A stretch of 64,000 nucleotides of DNA. Source: Streptomyces sp. CGMCC 4.7035. GTDB taxonomy: Bacteria > Actinomycetota > Actinomycetes > Streptomycetales > Streptomycetaceae. Below the pieces are notes generated by a model. The model ran no database searches. It was not told where the DNA came from and was given only the letters and a program-made list of their open reading frames with translations. How positions within the stretch are numbered: the stretch's first letter is position 1; each line of letters begins with the position of its first letter. The translations under genes were made by a program, and so were the position numbers. The stretch lies in NCBI RefSeq assembly GCF_031583065.1, contig NZ_CP134053.1, positions 4,836,001 to 4,900,000 of the forward strand, given 5' to 3'. This document shows, piece by piece, positions 37,485 to 45,332 of this stretch.

Positions 37485-37657
37485 ATGTCCCGCTCGACGA
37501 TGCGGGACGGCTGATCGGAACCGATGACAGCAACGACTTCAGTAACGATCGCCACGGAAACTCCTTGTACCACTGGGGTGTTGGAGATCGAGAGGCGCGG
37601 CGTCGCCGTCTGCACGACGCGTGTGGACCACCGGCCCCTCGGGGTGGCGATCCGCAC
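37485..37657 (-). pseudogene. Upstream part of the gene interrupted by ISAs1
   Basis: Minus-strand frame with a protein-like stretch (VVQGVSVAIVTEVVAVIG, then PSRIVERDMLCP) that ends exactly at the target duplication. I do not recognise the family. Confidence 0.35.
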
Positions 37658-37688
37658 GCGGCGGTTCGCACTCGCCGGTGTCGGCCCC

Positions 37689-38231
37689 TCAGGCGGGCAC
37701 CGGACTCGACCAGCCGAACGCGGCGAGATCGATCTCGGGGTGCACGGTCTTGCAAGCGCCGCAGGTGCGAGCGGCCTCGTCGGCCGAGAACTTCGCGCAG
37801 GCCGCCGCGTAGAACCGGGACGGTGCTACGTCATTGTCATGCTCCCACTCAAGGCGGTGCAACTCCGTGCGGCACTCGGGGCAGTACCAGACCGCGCCCT
37901 GCCGACCGGCCTTGAGCGCCATGAATCGAATCACGGTGCCACCCTCGACCGGGACGATCTGGTGCGGCGTGCCGGCCGGGACATAGACGTGATCGCCGAT
38001 GTTCATCCGGAACCGGTTCACCGAGCTGTCGCGCAGCAGCACGTCGCTGCTGCCGGACAGCTGGCTCAGCACGGTGTCCTTCTCACAGATGAGGTGGAAC
38101 GGCTGCGGCAGCTCGTTGTGCGACAGGTACAGCTGGGGGTCCGTGTCCGTGGGGAGCACGGGCGCGTCCGCGTAGTTGCCGAGCTCGGGGGCGACCTTGA
38201 GCGCGTGGAGCATCCGTCGGCGGTTGATCAT
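37689..38231 (-). CDS. Cupin-type dioxygenase-like protein with C-terminal zinc motif
   Basis: 180 aa. Central cupin strands (NIGDHVYVPAGTPHQIVP, about 77-94) resemble 3-hydroxyanthranilate 3,4-dioxygenase, and two C-x-x-C pairs (CPEC about 119-122 and CGAC about 158-161) look like a rubredoxin-type zinc or iron site. Such enzymes split aromatic rings meta to a hydroxyl. It overlaps the upstream gene (ATGATCA), so the two products are made together and may form a complex. Placed in an aromatic module with an IclR regulator and a CoA transferase. Exact substrate unknown. Confidence 0.65.
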   Translation of the reverse strand: MINRRRMLHALKVAPELGNYADAPVLPTDTDPQLYLSHNELPQPFHLICEKDTVLSQLSGSSDVLLRDSSVNRFRMNIGDHVYVPAGTPHQIVPVEGGTVIRFMALKAGRQGAVWYCPECRTELHRLEWEHDNDVAPSRFYAAACAKFSADEAARTCGACKTVHPEIDLAAFGWSSPVPA

Positions 38232-38974
38232 CGTGCGGCCTCCTCGAGCGCGGGCTGCCCGGCTTCTCGCAGCGAGCGGTACGCGGCGTTGGCCGCGGTG
38301 GTCTGGGCGACCGTGCGGTGCCAGCCCCAAGGGGCGGGCGCGAACAGCCTGTTGACGTGTCCGCACTTCTCGCAGGTGCGCCCCGCGTCGGAGTTGCGGA
38401 TGTCCGCGAAGCGGGCCGAGCCGACCGCCGTCGGGAACTGATGGACGCGGTCGTCCGCGGCTCCGCCGTGCTGGGTCGGGTCGTAGCCGGGCAGGCCGGG
38501 CGGTGTCGCGTCGTACTCGTGGCGCACGATCTCCGCCTTGCACTCCTGGCAGCGGGCGATCATGGCCTCGGACTGGTCGCCCTCCTCCGCCTGGTGCTGG
38601 GTCACCACCATGAGGCCGTAGGCGCCCTCCTCCTTCTCGTCGCGGAGGTAGGAGTTGACGCCGTGCAGATTCTGCGTCGCCATGATCTGCCCGGTCGCCA
38701 TCACGGACTGGTGGGCGCCGTAGACGACGACGACCTCGTTGACGGTGTTCCAGTGGAAGAAGTGCCCGTAGTCGGCGTCCTGGCCACCGATGAGGACCGC
38801 GCCGCACGGCACGATCGCGCCGGCGTGGTCGTACGGGAACAGCGGCATCAGCTGACCGGCGGTCATGGCCATGTGCTCGTAAACGTTGGTCTTGAGGGGT
38901 TCGCGGTCGGGGTCGGGCGGAGAGATCTGCTGCGTCTCCTCCAGAAGGACCGCCCCGGTGGTGGGCTCGCTCAT
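38228..38974 (-). CDS. Cupin-like protein with two CxxC metal motifs, partner of the downstream cupin
   Basis: 248 aa. N-terminal half has a cupin-like strand pattern (DYGHFFHWNTVNEVVVVYGA, about 69-88). The second half has CQEC (about 142-145) and CEKC (about 200-203) that could bind one zinc. ATG at 38974. The stop overlaps the start of the 37689 gene by 4 bp. Sequence order parallels the smaller partner (cupin, then two CxxC pairs), so the pair may be alpha/beta subunits of one oxygenase. I do not recognise a characterised homologue. Confidence 0.6.
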   Translation of the reverse strand: MSEPTTGAVLLEETQQISPPDPDREPLKTNVYEHMAMTAGQLMPLFPYDHAGAIVPCGAVLIGGQDADYGHFFHWNTVNEVVVVYGAHQSVMATGQIMATQNLHGVNSYLRDEKEEGAYGLMVVTQHQAEEGDQSEAMIARCQECKAEIVRHEYDATPPGLPGYDPTQHGGAADDRVHQFPTAVGSARFADIRNSDAGRTCEKCGHVNRLFAPAPWGWHRTVAQTTAANAAYRSLREAGQPALEEAAR

Positions 38975-39005
38975 GGCTGCCCCTCTCTTCGAGAGTGTGT
39001 GTCGC

Positions 39006-39020
39006 TATGCGGAACAGTGG
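39006..39020. promoter_or_regulatory. IclR-type operator candidate upstream of the cupin pair
   Basis: ATGCGGAACAGTGG on the plus strand, that is CCACTGTTCCGCAT toward the cupin genes, 32-46 bp before their start. Same core as 25808-25826 and 40069-40090. Confidence 0.5.
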
Positions 39021-39147
39021 TCGGCATTCTGGTACCAAAATCCGGAGTGTGGCAAGCGCCCGACGAGAGGAAATGTGGCCGCCCCTACCTGCGGCGGACG
39101 TCGGTAGAGATGCTGAAAGCGCAGGTCACATCCGGTCTGCAAACGCC

Positions 39148-39181
39148 GACGGCCGCCCCGGAAAGATCCGGGGCGGCCGTC
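39148..39181. terminator. Terminator of the second IclR gene
   Basis: 15-bp perfect arms (gacggccgccccgga / tccggggcggccgtc) around a 4-nt loop, 22 bp downstream of the IclR stop. Confidence 0.85.
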
Positions 39182-39202
39182 GGGCGGGGGTGTGGAGGTG
39201 CG

Positions 39203-40003
39203 TCAGTCGATGCGCTCGCCCAGTTCGCGGGCGACGCGGACGGTAGCCGCGGCGGCGGAGGCGATCCACGTGCCGTCGACGCGGGACTGCGGGGCCGTCG
39301 TGGCTATGGCCGCACGTGCGCGGCCGCGCTTGTCGCGGACGACCGCCGCGACGGCGCTGACGTCCGCCTCGCTCTCGGCGTTATTGACCGCGTAACCGAG
39401 ACGCCGGACGTCGGTCAGCTGCTTGCGGAGTTCTTCGAGCGTCTGGGGGGCGCGGGCAGTGGGAGCCTGCAGGTTCTCCAAGGGGTAGCGGGCGGCGAGT
39501 TCGTCGTCGCCGAGCTCGGCGAGCAGTGCCTTGCCGGCCGCGGTCGCGTGGGCCGGGAGCGTCCAGCCGGTCCGGCTTCCGGTGCGGACGACCTGGTTGC
39601 TCTCAACGCTGTCGACGTACAGCACCTCCGCCCCACGCAAGGTCGCGAGGTGAACGGTTTCGTCGGTCTCGTCGCGCAGACGGGTCAGGGCGCTGTGCGC
39701 CAGTGCCCGGATATCCATGTTCGCGACGACCGACAGGCCGATGTCGACGAGCGCGGGCCCCGGCTTGTACGCGCGCGAGAAGTCGTCCTGAACCACGAAC
39801 CGGTGATGGCAGAGCGTGGCCAGCATGCGGTGGACCGTGGAACGGGACAGGCCCATGTCGCGGGCCACTTGATTGACCCGGATCATCTCGTGGGCCTCGA
39901 AAAGCCGCAGCAGTCGCAGCACGTTGTCGACGGCCCCGATCAGGCCGGCCGGGCGGCTCTCGGTGCCGGACTCGGCGCTGCTGGTCCCCGTTTTTTGCTC
40001 CAC
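39203..40003 (-). CDS. IclR family regulator of the second aromatic module
   Basis: About 266 aa. Winged helix GAVDNVLRLLRLFEAHE and GLSRSTVHRMLATL near the N-terminus, then the effector domain (GWTLPAHATAAGKALLAEL). Strong similarity over its whole length to the IclR at 24943. The start is uncertain: GTG at 40003 (VEQKTG) or 40012; neither has a good ribosome site, and the ATG at 40090 would place the operator inside the gene. Divergent from the DUF4242-like gene. Confidence 0.92.
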   Translation of the reverse strand: MEQKTGTSSAESGTESRPAGLIGAVDNVLRLLRLFEAHEMIRVNQVARDMGLSRSTVHRMLATLCHHRFVVQDDFSRAYKPGPALVDIGLSVVANMDIRALAHSALTRLRDETDETVHLATLRGAEVLYVDSVESNQVVRTGSRTGWTLPAHATAAGKALLAELGDDELAARYPLENLQAPTARAPQTLEELRKQLTDVRRLGYAVNNAESEADVSAVAAVVRDKRGRARAAIATTAPQSRVDGTWIASAAAATVRVARELGERID

Positions 40004-40068
40004 GGAGAGCACAGTAGCGCAGAGATTTCCACCCTCCACGCCCTTGCTATTAAGTTCCAGTAGACGGG

Positions 40069-40090
40069 ACAGTGTTCTGTATCGTGACAC
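40069..40090. promoter_or_regulatory. IclR-type operator candidate (ACAGTGTTCTGTATCGTGAC...)
   Basis: Lies in the divergent region between IclR 2 and the 40116 gene. Shares CAGTGTTC(C/T)G(C/T)AT with 25808-25826, including its position relative to the regulator. Confidence 0.55.
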
Positions 40091-40115
40091 GTTTCAAGGA
40101 TGAGGGAGTCTTGCC

Positions 40116-40397
40116 ATGCCTCTGTACGTGAGCCTTCACCAGGCCCCGGGCCTGTCGGTCGAGGAGATCGCGGGAAACGCGCCGGAAGTCGCCCAGCAGG
40201 TCCACGCGACCTTCCGGCAGCTGTATGTGAACACCGACTCCGGGTTCATCGTCTCGGTCTACGAGGCCGCCGGCGCCAAGGCCCTGGAGGAGGAGTTCGA
40301 GCGGATCGGCTTCCCCTTCGACTCCATCAACGAGGTCGACTTCACCCAGAACGCCGCGGAGCTGGCCGAGATGGTGGGGCAGAGCGACCATGTCTGA
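40116..40397 (+). CDS. Small DUF4242-like protein
   Basis: 93 aa ferredoxin-fold-type small protein (MPLYVSLHQAPGLSVEEI, then YVNTDSGFIVSVYEAAGAKA and an A-A-E-R-I-G-F-P helix). The beta-alpha-beta pattern resembles DUF4242, whose characterised relatives bind nickel, but the metal His residues are few here, so function is open. First gene after the divergent IclR; overlaps the next start by 8 bp, so translation is coupled to the binding-protein paralog. Confidence 0.6.
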   Translation: MPLYVSLHQAPGLSVEEIAGNAPEVAQQVHATFRQLYVNTDSGFIVSVYEAAGAKALEEEFERIGFPFDSINEVDFTQNAAELAEMVGQSDHV

Positions 40398-41244
40398 GGC
40401 ACCTGTTCTGAAGCACCCGATCACCCTCCAGTTCCGCGGTGACTGGGGCCAGGCCAACCTCCCACCGGATCTGCGGCTGGCTGGCCCAGGAGATCGGCGA
40501 CCGCGCCCCCGAGGGATCCCGCTTCGGCATCTGGAACGGCCGCGGCGGCATCGACCAGATCGAGGCGCTGCTCGCCGGTGAGGTGGACATCGCCCTCGTC
40601 ACGCCGACCGCGGCCGTGCAGATGCTGGACCGTGCGGGGAAGACGAAGGGACTGGCCTCGCTCGGCGTGGTCGGACAGCGCGACCGCCTGGTCGTCGCGG
40701 TCGACGCGGCCCTGCCGGTCAGCACGGTGGCCGACCTCGCCTCCATCACCGACCAGTTGACCGTGGCGACCTCGCAGGACGACGGCGTGAACCTCATCGG
40801 TCTCGCCGCCCACAAAGCGCTGCGCATCGCCGGAGTCGACCCCGAGAAGCTGACGTTCTTCTACGACGAGCGTCCGTTCCCGGCTCTTGACCACTTCATC
40901 GCGGGCAAGTCGAACGTCCTCATCCACGAAGCCGTCATGACGCCGCGCTGGCAGCAGCTGGACCGCGTACGCCCGGTCAAGTACCTGCCGTGGGGCGACG
41001 AGGTCCTGCAGGCCTTCGCGGCCGAGGGATGGCAGGACGCGGTGGTGGAAGCGGGCTACTTCCCCGGCCTGACCGAGGACCTGCGCACGCTCGACTTCTC
41101 CGACTTCGCGGTGCTGTGCCGACAGGACATGGACGACGACGTCGCCGCGCTCGTCACCTGGTGCATGGTGATGACCCGCCGGGCCTTGGAGGCGCAGTAC
41201 GCACACCTGCCGGCCGACCACTCGCCGGTCACCTACCCACGGCC
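40390..41244 (+). pseudogene. Leaderless periplasmic-binding-fold protein, paralog 2, frameshifted
   Basis: ATG at 40390 (MSEAPVLKHPITLQFRGDWG) leaves frame near 40463, where CTCCCACC probably had one C less; the next frame restores RICGWLAQEIGDRAPEG and continues through GEVDIALVTPTAAVQML, DDGVNLIGLAAHKAL and LDFSDFAVLCRQDMDD. It aligns with the 25835 protein over its length, including the absence of a signal peptide. After HLPADHSPVTYP it fuses to MhpA-like sequence, so the last ~20 residues are also lost. Confidence 0.8.
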
Positions 41245-41862
41245 GCCTCGCCCGCGCTCCTGGACACATACACCAGTGAGCGGCGCGAGCATGTCCAGCA
41301 CGCCATCGGCATCTCGAGGGCGCTCGGCCAGGTCATCTGCGTACCGGACGAGGCGGAGGCGACTGCGCGGGACGCTCGTATGATCGCCACCGGCGGCGAC
41401 CCGGCCCGTGTGTTGCCGCCCACTCCGCCGCCGGTCCTTGGCGACGGCGTCCTGCAACGGGCGTCGGACGGTGGCCCGCGCCCCGACGTCGGCCACATCA
41501 CCCCGCAGTACCGCATCCGCCACAACGGCGAGACCGGGCTGCTCGACGACATCACGGGTGGCGGCTTCGTCGTCCTGGCGGACGGGGACGCGGCCTTGAG
41601 CGAACTGGACTCCGCAGACCGGGAGTTCCTCATGCGCATCGGTGCAACCGTGGTTCCGCTCCACTCACCCGGCACGCCTGACGTGGCGTACCTCGACGTG
41701 GACGACGCCTACCTGCCGCACATGCGCGAGCACGCCCACGTCGCTGCCGTCATCCGCCCCGACTTATACCTCTTCGGTGCCGCGGCCACCGCGCTCGAAC
41801 TGCACCACTTGATCGGCCAGCTGAGGGAGCGGCTCCTGCTGACGCCGTCCGTCGCCACCTGA
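41245..41862 (+). pseudogene. MhpA-like FAD monooxygenase, C-terminal fragment
   Basis: About 205 codons matching the substrate-side and thioredoxin-like C-terminal part of 3-(3-hydroxyphenyl)propionate hydroxylase-type enzymes (LLDTYTSERREHVQHAIG, GRVICV-like RALGQVICVPDE, RPDLYLFGAA). The N-terminal FAD domain (~330 residues) has been removed by the deletion that fused it to the binding-protein paralog. The reading frame is open but no start or cofactor site remains. Confidence 0.85.
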
Positions 41863-41933
41863 TTGCCCGCTGCCGTATGCCCTGCCCGTCTCGCGTCGTC
41901 CTCCGACAGCTGAACCAGTCAAGAAAGCATCCC

Positions 41934-42689
41934 ATGGACAAGACAGTGGTCACTGCCGCGGAAGCTGTGGCCGACATCGCCGACCGATCCACCCTCGCTG
42001 TGGGTGGGTTCGGGCTGTGCGGCATCCCCGAGACCCTCATCCGCGCCCTGCACGCGCAGGGCGCCCGGGACCTGGAGGTCGTCTCCAACAACTGCGGCAT
42101 CGACGACCGCGGCCTGGGCATTCTGCTCGGCACCGGCCGCGTCGCACGCGTCACGGGCTCCTACGTAGGCGAGAACAAGGAGTTCGCCCGCCAGTACCTG
42201 ACCGGCGAACTCGAGGTCGAACTCACCCCGCAGGGAACGCTGGCCGAGCGCCTGCGAGCGGGCGGCGCCGGCATCCCCGCCTTCTACACCCCGGCCGGTG
42301 TCGGCACCCAGGTCGCCGAGGGAGGACTGCCTTGGCGTCACGCCGCCGACGGGTCGGTCGCGGTCGCCTCACCGGCCAAGGAAGTACGCGACTTCAACGG
42401 CGACTCGTACGTCCTGGAGCACGGCATCACCACGGACTTCGCGCTCGTCCGCGCCGCACGTGGTGACCGGCACGGCAACCTCGTCTTCCACACATCGGCA
42501 CGGAACTTCAACCCGCTCGTCGCCATGGCCGGGCGCGTCACCATCGCAGAGGTCGAGGAACTCGTCGAACCCGGGGCACTCGACCCCGACGAGATCCATC
42601 TGCCGGGCGTGTTTGTGCAGCGCGTGGTCGAACTGGACGCGGCCCAGGCGGCCGACAAGCTGATCGAGAAGAGGACGGTGCTGGCCTGA
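41934..42689 (+). CDS. 3-oxoacid/3-oxoadipate CoA-transferase subunit A
   Basis: 251 aa class I CoA-transferase alpha subunit. [13 protein letters not shown] (about 23-35), VVSNNCG (about 48-54), and the TPAGVGT and [12 protein letters not shown] blocks are typical of PcaI/ScoA proteins. It transfers CoA from succinyl-CoA to a 3-oxoacid with subunit B. ATG at 41934, 71 bp after the MhpA fragment. The next gene overlaps its stop by one base. Choice between 3-oxoadipate and acetoacetate cannot be made from sequence alone. Confidence 0.9.
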   Translation: MDKTVVTAAEAVADIADRSTLAVGGFGLCGIPETLIRALHAQGARDLEVVSNNCGIDDRGLGILLGTGRVARVTGSYVGENKEFARQYLTGELEVELTPQGTLAERLRAGGAGIPAFYTPAGVGTQVAEGGLPWRHAADGSVAVASPAKEVRDFNGDSYVLEHGITTDFALVRAARGDRHGNLVFHTSARNFNPLVAMAGRVTIAEVEELVEPGALDPDEIHLPGVFVQRVVELDAAQAADKLIEKRTVLA

Positions 42690-43333
42690 TGTCCTGGACC
42701 CGCGACGAGATGGCCGCGCGCGCCGCCGCCGAACTGCGCGACGGTGACTACGTCAACCTCGGTATCGGCCTGCCGACCCTCGTCCCCAATCACATTCCGC
42801 CCGGCGTGGACGTCGTACTCCAGTCGGAGAACGGCATTCTGGGCGTCGGCCCGTACCCGCAAGAGGCCGACGTCGACGCGGACTTGATCAATGCGAGCAA
42901 AGAGACGGTCACGGTCTTGCCCGGCGCGTCCTTCTTCGACTCGGCGCTCTCCTTCGGCATGATCCGGGGCGGCCACATCGACACCGCGATCCTCGGCGCC
43001 ATGCAGGTCTCGGCCCAGGGCGACCTCGCCAACTGGATGATCCCCGGCAAGATGGTCAAGGGCATGGGAGGTGCGATGGACCTCGTCCACGGCGCCCGCC
43101 GCGTCATCGTCCTCATGGACCACACCGCCAAGGACGGCACTCCGAAGATCGTTCAGAGTTGTACGCTGCCCCTGACCGGGCGCTGCTGCGTCCACCGCAT
43201 TATCACCGACCTCGCGGTCATCGACGTGACATCAGAGGGGCTGGTGCTCGTGGAGAGGGCGCCGGGGGTGGCGATCGACAAGGTGGTCGCGGCGACCGAC
43301 GCGCCATTGCGGACCAACCAACAGGTGTCTTGA
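42689..43333 (+). CDS. 3-oxoacid/3-oxoadipate CoA-transferase subunit B
   Basis: 214 aa beta subunit. [15 protein letters not shown] near residue 25 and the catalytic Glu in [11 protein letters not shown] (about 50). The end ([17 protein letters not shown]) is normal. Starts in TGATG overlapping subunit A, so the subunits are made in equal amounts. Intact; last gene of the second aromatic module. Confidence 0.92.
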   Translation: MSWTRDEMAARAAAELRDGDYVNLGIGLPTLVPNHIPPGVDVVLQSENGILGVGPYPQEADVDADLINASKETVTVLPGASFFDSALSFGMIRGGHIDTAILGAMQVSAQGDLANWMIPGKMVKGMGGAMDLVHGARRVIVLMDHTAKDGTPKIVQSCTLPLTGRCCVHRIITDLAVIDVTSEGLVLVERAPGVAIDKVVAATDAPLRTNQQVS

Positions 43334-43412
43334 GCGCCGTTCCGTGATGAGGGCTTCGGCGGCCCGGTGACGACGGGCCGTGCCGTGGCCTTCATGGTCT
43401 GGGTCGGGCCCG

Positions 43413-43583
43413 ACTCAAGCAGCCGGCCAGATCAACAGGCTGTCGCAGCGCCTCGGCTACATGTTGTTCGACCGAGACAGGCACCACGTACACCTGACCG
43501 CAGCCGGTGAACTCTTCGTGGTTCGTGGGCAGCGTCTGCTGGATTTCGCAGCGGCACTGGTGGCCGAGGCTTGCAGAGCACTA
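43413..43583 (+). pseudogene. LysR regulator fragment (helix-turn-helix end)
   Basis: QAAGQINRLSQRLGYMLFDR and HHVHLTAAGELF match the recognition helix and wing of a LysR protein. Start and effector domain are missing. Confidence 0.7.
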
Positions 43584-43609
43584 GCGACCTTTCAACGCAT
43601 GCTAGTGCC

Positions 43610-44450
43610 GCATCAAGCACGTTTGCCCTGTCGACGACGGCGCGTAGGCGCCGGTCGTTGGCATGGCGGTTCCGCCAGATGGTGTAGTGGTGGATCATGC
43701 TGTCCTGTTCCTTGTGGTTCGGCGTGGTCGGTGCCGTCGAGGGCGAAGTAGCGCAGGGCCGTGAACTGGGCCTCGATCCGATTCAGCCAGGAGGAGTGGT
43801 CGGCGTGCAGGCGATCTCAACGTTGTTCGCCGCCGCCCAGGTGCCGACCACTTGGCACTTCTTCGTGGTCAGGTGCGGCGAGAAGTTGTCGCAGATGATT
43901 GCGATCCGCACCGTCGGAGGGTAGCGGGTGCGCAGGTAGCGGCAGAACTCCAAGAACTGCGTGCGCCGCTTGAGCGGTTCGATGTGGCCGTAGAGCTTGT
44001 CCCGGGCCAGGTCCAGGGCGGCAAACAGGTGCAGCCCCGCCGTAGCGGTTGTAGGTCGCCCGGGCTGGCGGCGGGGCTCACGGTCGAGGTCCTTGTGCCT
44101 GCCGCCGCGCTCGGCCGACAGCCGCCCGGGGTGCGGCATCAGGTTGAGCTGCCCGAACTCGTCCATGCAGAAGACGGCTTCGGGCTCGCCATCCTCGGCT
44201 ATGACCTCACCGTCGGCGATCGCAGCGAGTCGAAGCCGTCGGCGTTGAAGTAGTGGATCACGTCGCGGACCCGGTCGTCACTGGTGAACGACACCTCGGC
44301 GATCTTCGCGACCGGCATGCCCTGAGTGAACAGCGGCACCATCTGCGCGCGCCGCCAGATCACCACAGAGCCCGTGCCTCTGCGGATGATCCGCAGTAAC
44401 CGCCGGCCCTCGTCGTCATCGGTCTCGCGAACGCGCACTCGTTCTGCCAC
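43610..44450 (-). pseudogene. IS630 family transposase with a large internal deletion
   Basis: GTG at 44450 opens RVRVRETDDDEG, GSVVIWRRAQMV and KIAEVSFTSDDRVRDVIHYF, but the sequence jumps at about 44224 from GFDSL straight to AIADGEVIAEDGEPE, removing roughly 110 residues and changing frame. The DDE part follows (VFCMDEFGQLNLMPHPG, IAIICDNFSPHLTTK); further shifts separate LNRIEAQFTALRYFALDG and MIHHYTIWRNRH. Not functional. Confidence 0.85.
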
Positions 44451-44490
44451 CCGCACAGCCTGGCAGCCCGATACCGCTGGAGCGTCAGGC

Positions 44491-44853
44491 TCAGGAGTCG
44501 TCGGAGTCGGCCGCGAGCGTCTTGCCCACGGTTCCTGACCGGGTGACGCCGTCGACTGCCACACAGATACCAAAGACGCGATCGTGGCTGGTCCAGCCGT
44601 TGACACGGCCACGGTTGTTGCTGATCTGCACCCGCTTCCTGGCGAGGTCCACGGACGACACCAAGTGCAAGTAGACGGTCCCGGCGACACGGGCGAGGAC
44701 GATGTCCCCGACCTCCAACTTCGACGGGTCGACCGGAGCAACGACCACCTGCTGCCGACTACGTATCAGCGGAACCATCGACGAGCCGCTGGGCCGGAAC
44801 GCCACGGTGACCCCACCCGCAACCCTGCCTGCCACTGCCTCCAATGCACCCAT
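44491..44853 (-). CDS. Small S24/S26 peptidase-like protein
   Basis: 120 aa. The stretch FRPSGSSMVPLIRSRQQVVV carries the Ser of the Ser/Lys dyad type (SGSSM), and GDIVLARVAG plus a later basic segment (RKRVQISNN) are as in LexA/signal-peptidase-like folds. Members of this short actinobacterial group have no transmembrane anchor; whether it is an active protease is uncertain. ATG at 44853. It lies alone between IS630 debris and an AT-richer region. Confidence 0.6.
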   Translation of the reverse strand: MGALEAVAGRVAGGVTVAFRPSGSSMVPLIRSRQQVVVAPVDPSKLEVGDIVLARVAGTVYLHLVSSVDLARKRVQISNNRGRVNGWTSHDRVFGICVAVDGVTRSGTVGKTLAADSDDS

Positions 44854-45332
44854 CCGGTGATCGTGGCAGATTCCCCCGCATCACCCCACCGATTTACTTC
44901 TCCGTGCTCCACCAACGAGGCACACATTCCTTGATGCGGCCCCTTGACATTTCCCGCTTGAATCACGCAAGGGGGAGAGAATCTTTTCGGCTAACCCAAG
45001 CCGCTTGGTTGCCCACAGTTCGATGGGAATTGCAAGTCGCCTTGAGGGCGCCTGCCGATATTGCTCGATCAGGTGCGGATAGGTCATGTCAAGCGCGAGA
45101 TGAATCACGGCAGAGCGCTTCGCGGAGTGGCCAACATCAGTGATTGTCGGGTGTTACAGTTCTATGTCGCCTCAAGGTGAGAATCCCTTGAGTGCGCGTG
45201 CCGCACTCGGGTCCAGAGATCATTGATCTCCTTATTGAATTCGTCCCGCATCGCCCATTGCGATGCCTGAGCGATTCTCTCGTTCCCGTTTCGTGCCGAA
45301 GTGTAGAACTCGGAACTCTTGGGAGCTCTTTC
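44854..45332. other. 479-bp stretch without assignable gene
   Basis: AT-richer than average. A minus-strand frame at about 44990-45108 (IHLALDMTYPHLIEQYRQ) looks protein-like but is short and unrecognised. The 3' part must contain the MFS promoter; no clear -35/-10 pair was identified. Confidence 0.3.

Noticed and set aside
37689..39038. 449-codon frame including the small cupin
   Set aside because: Only the part from the ATG at 38231 is protein-like; the rest is a shadow of the 38228-38974 gene.
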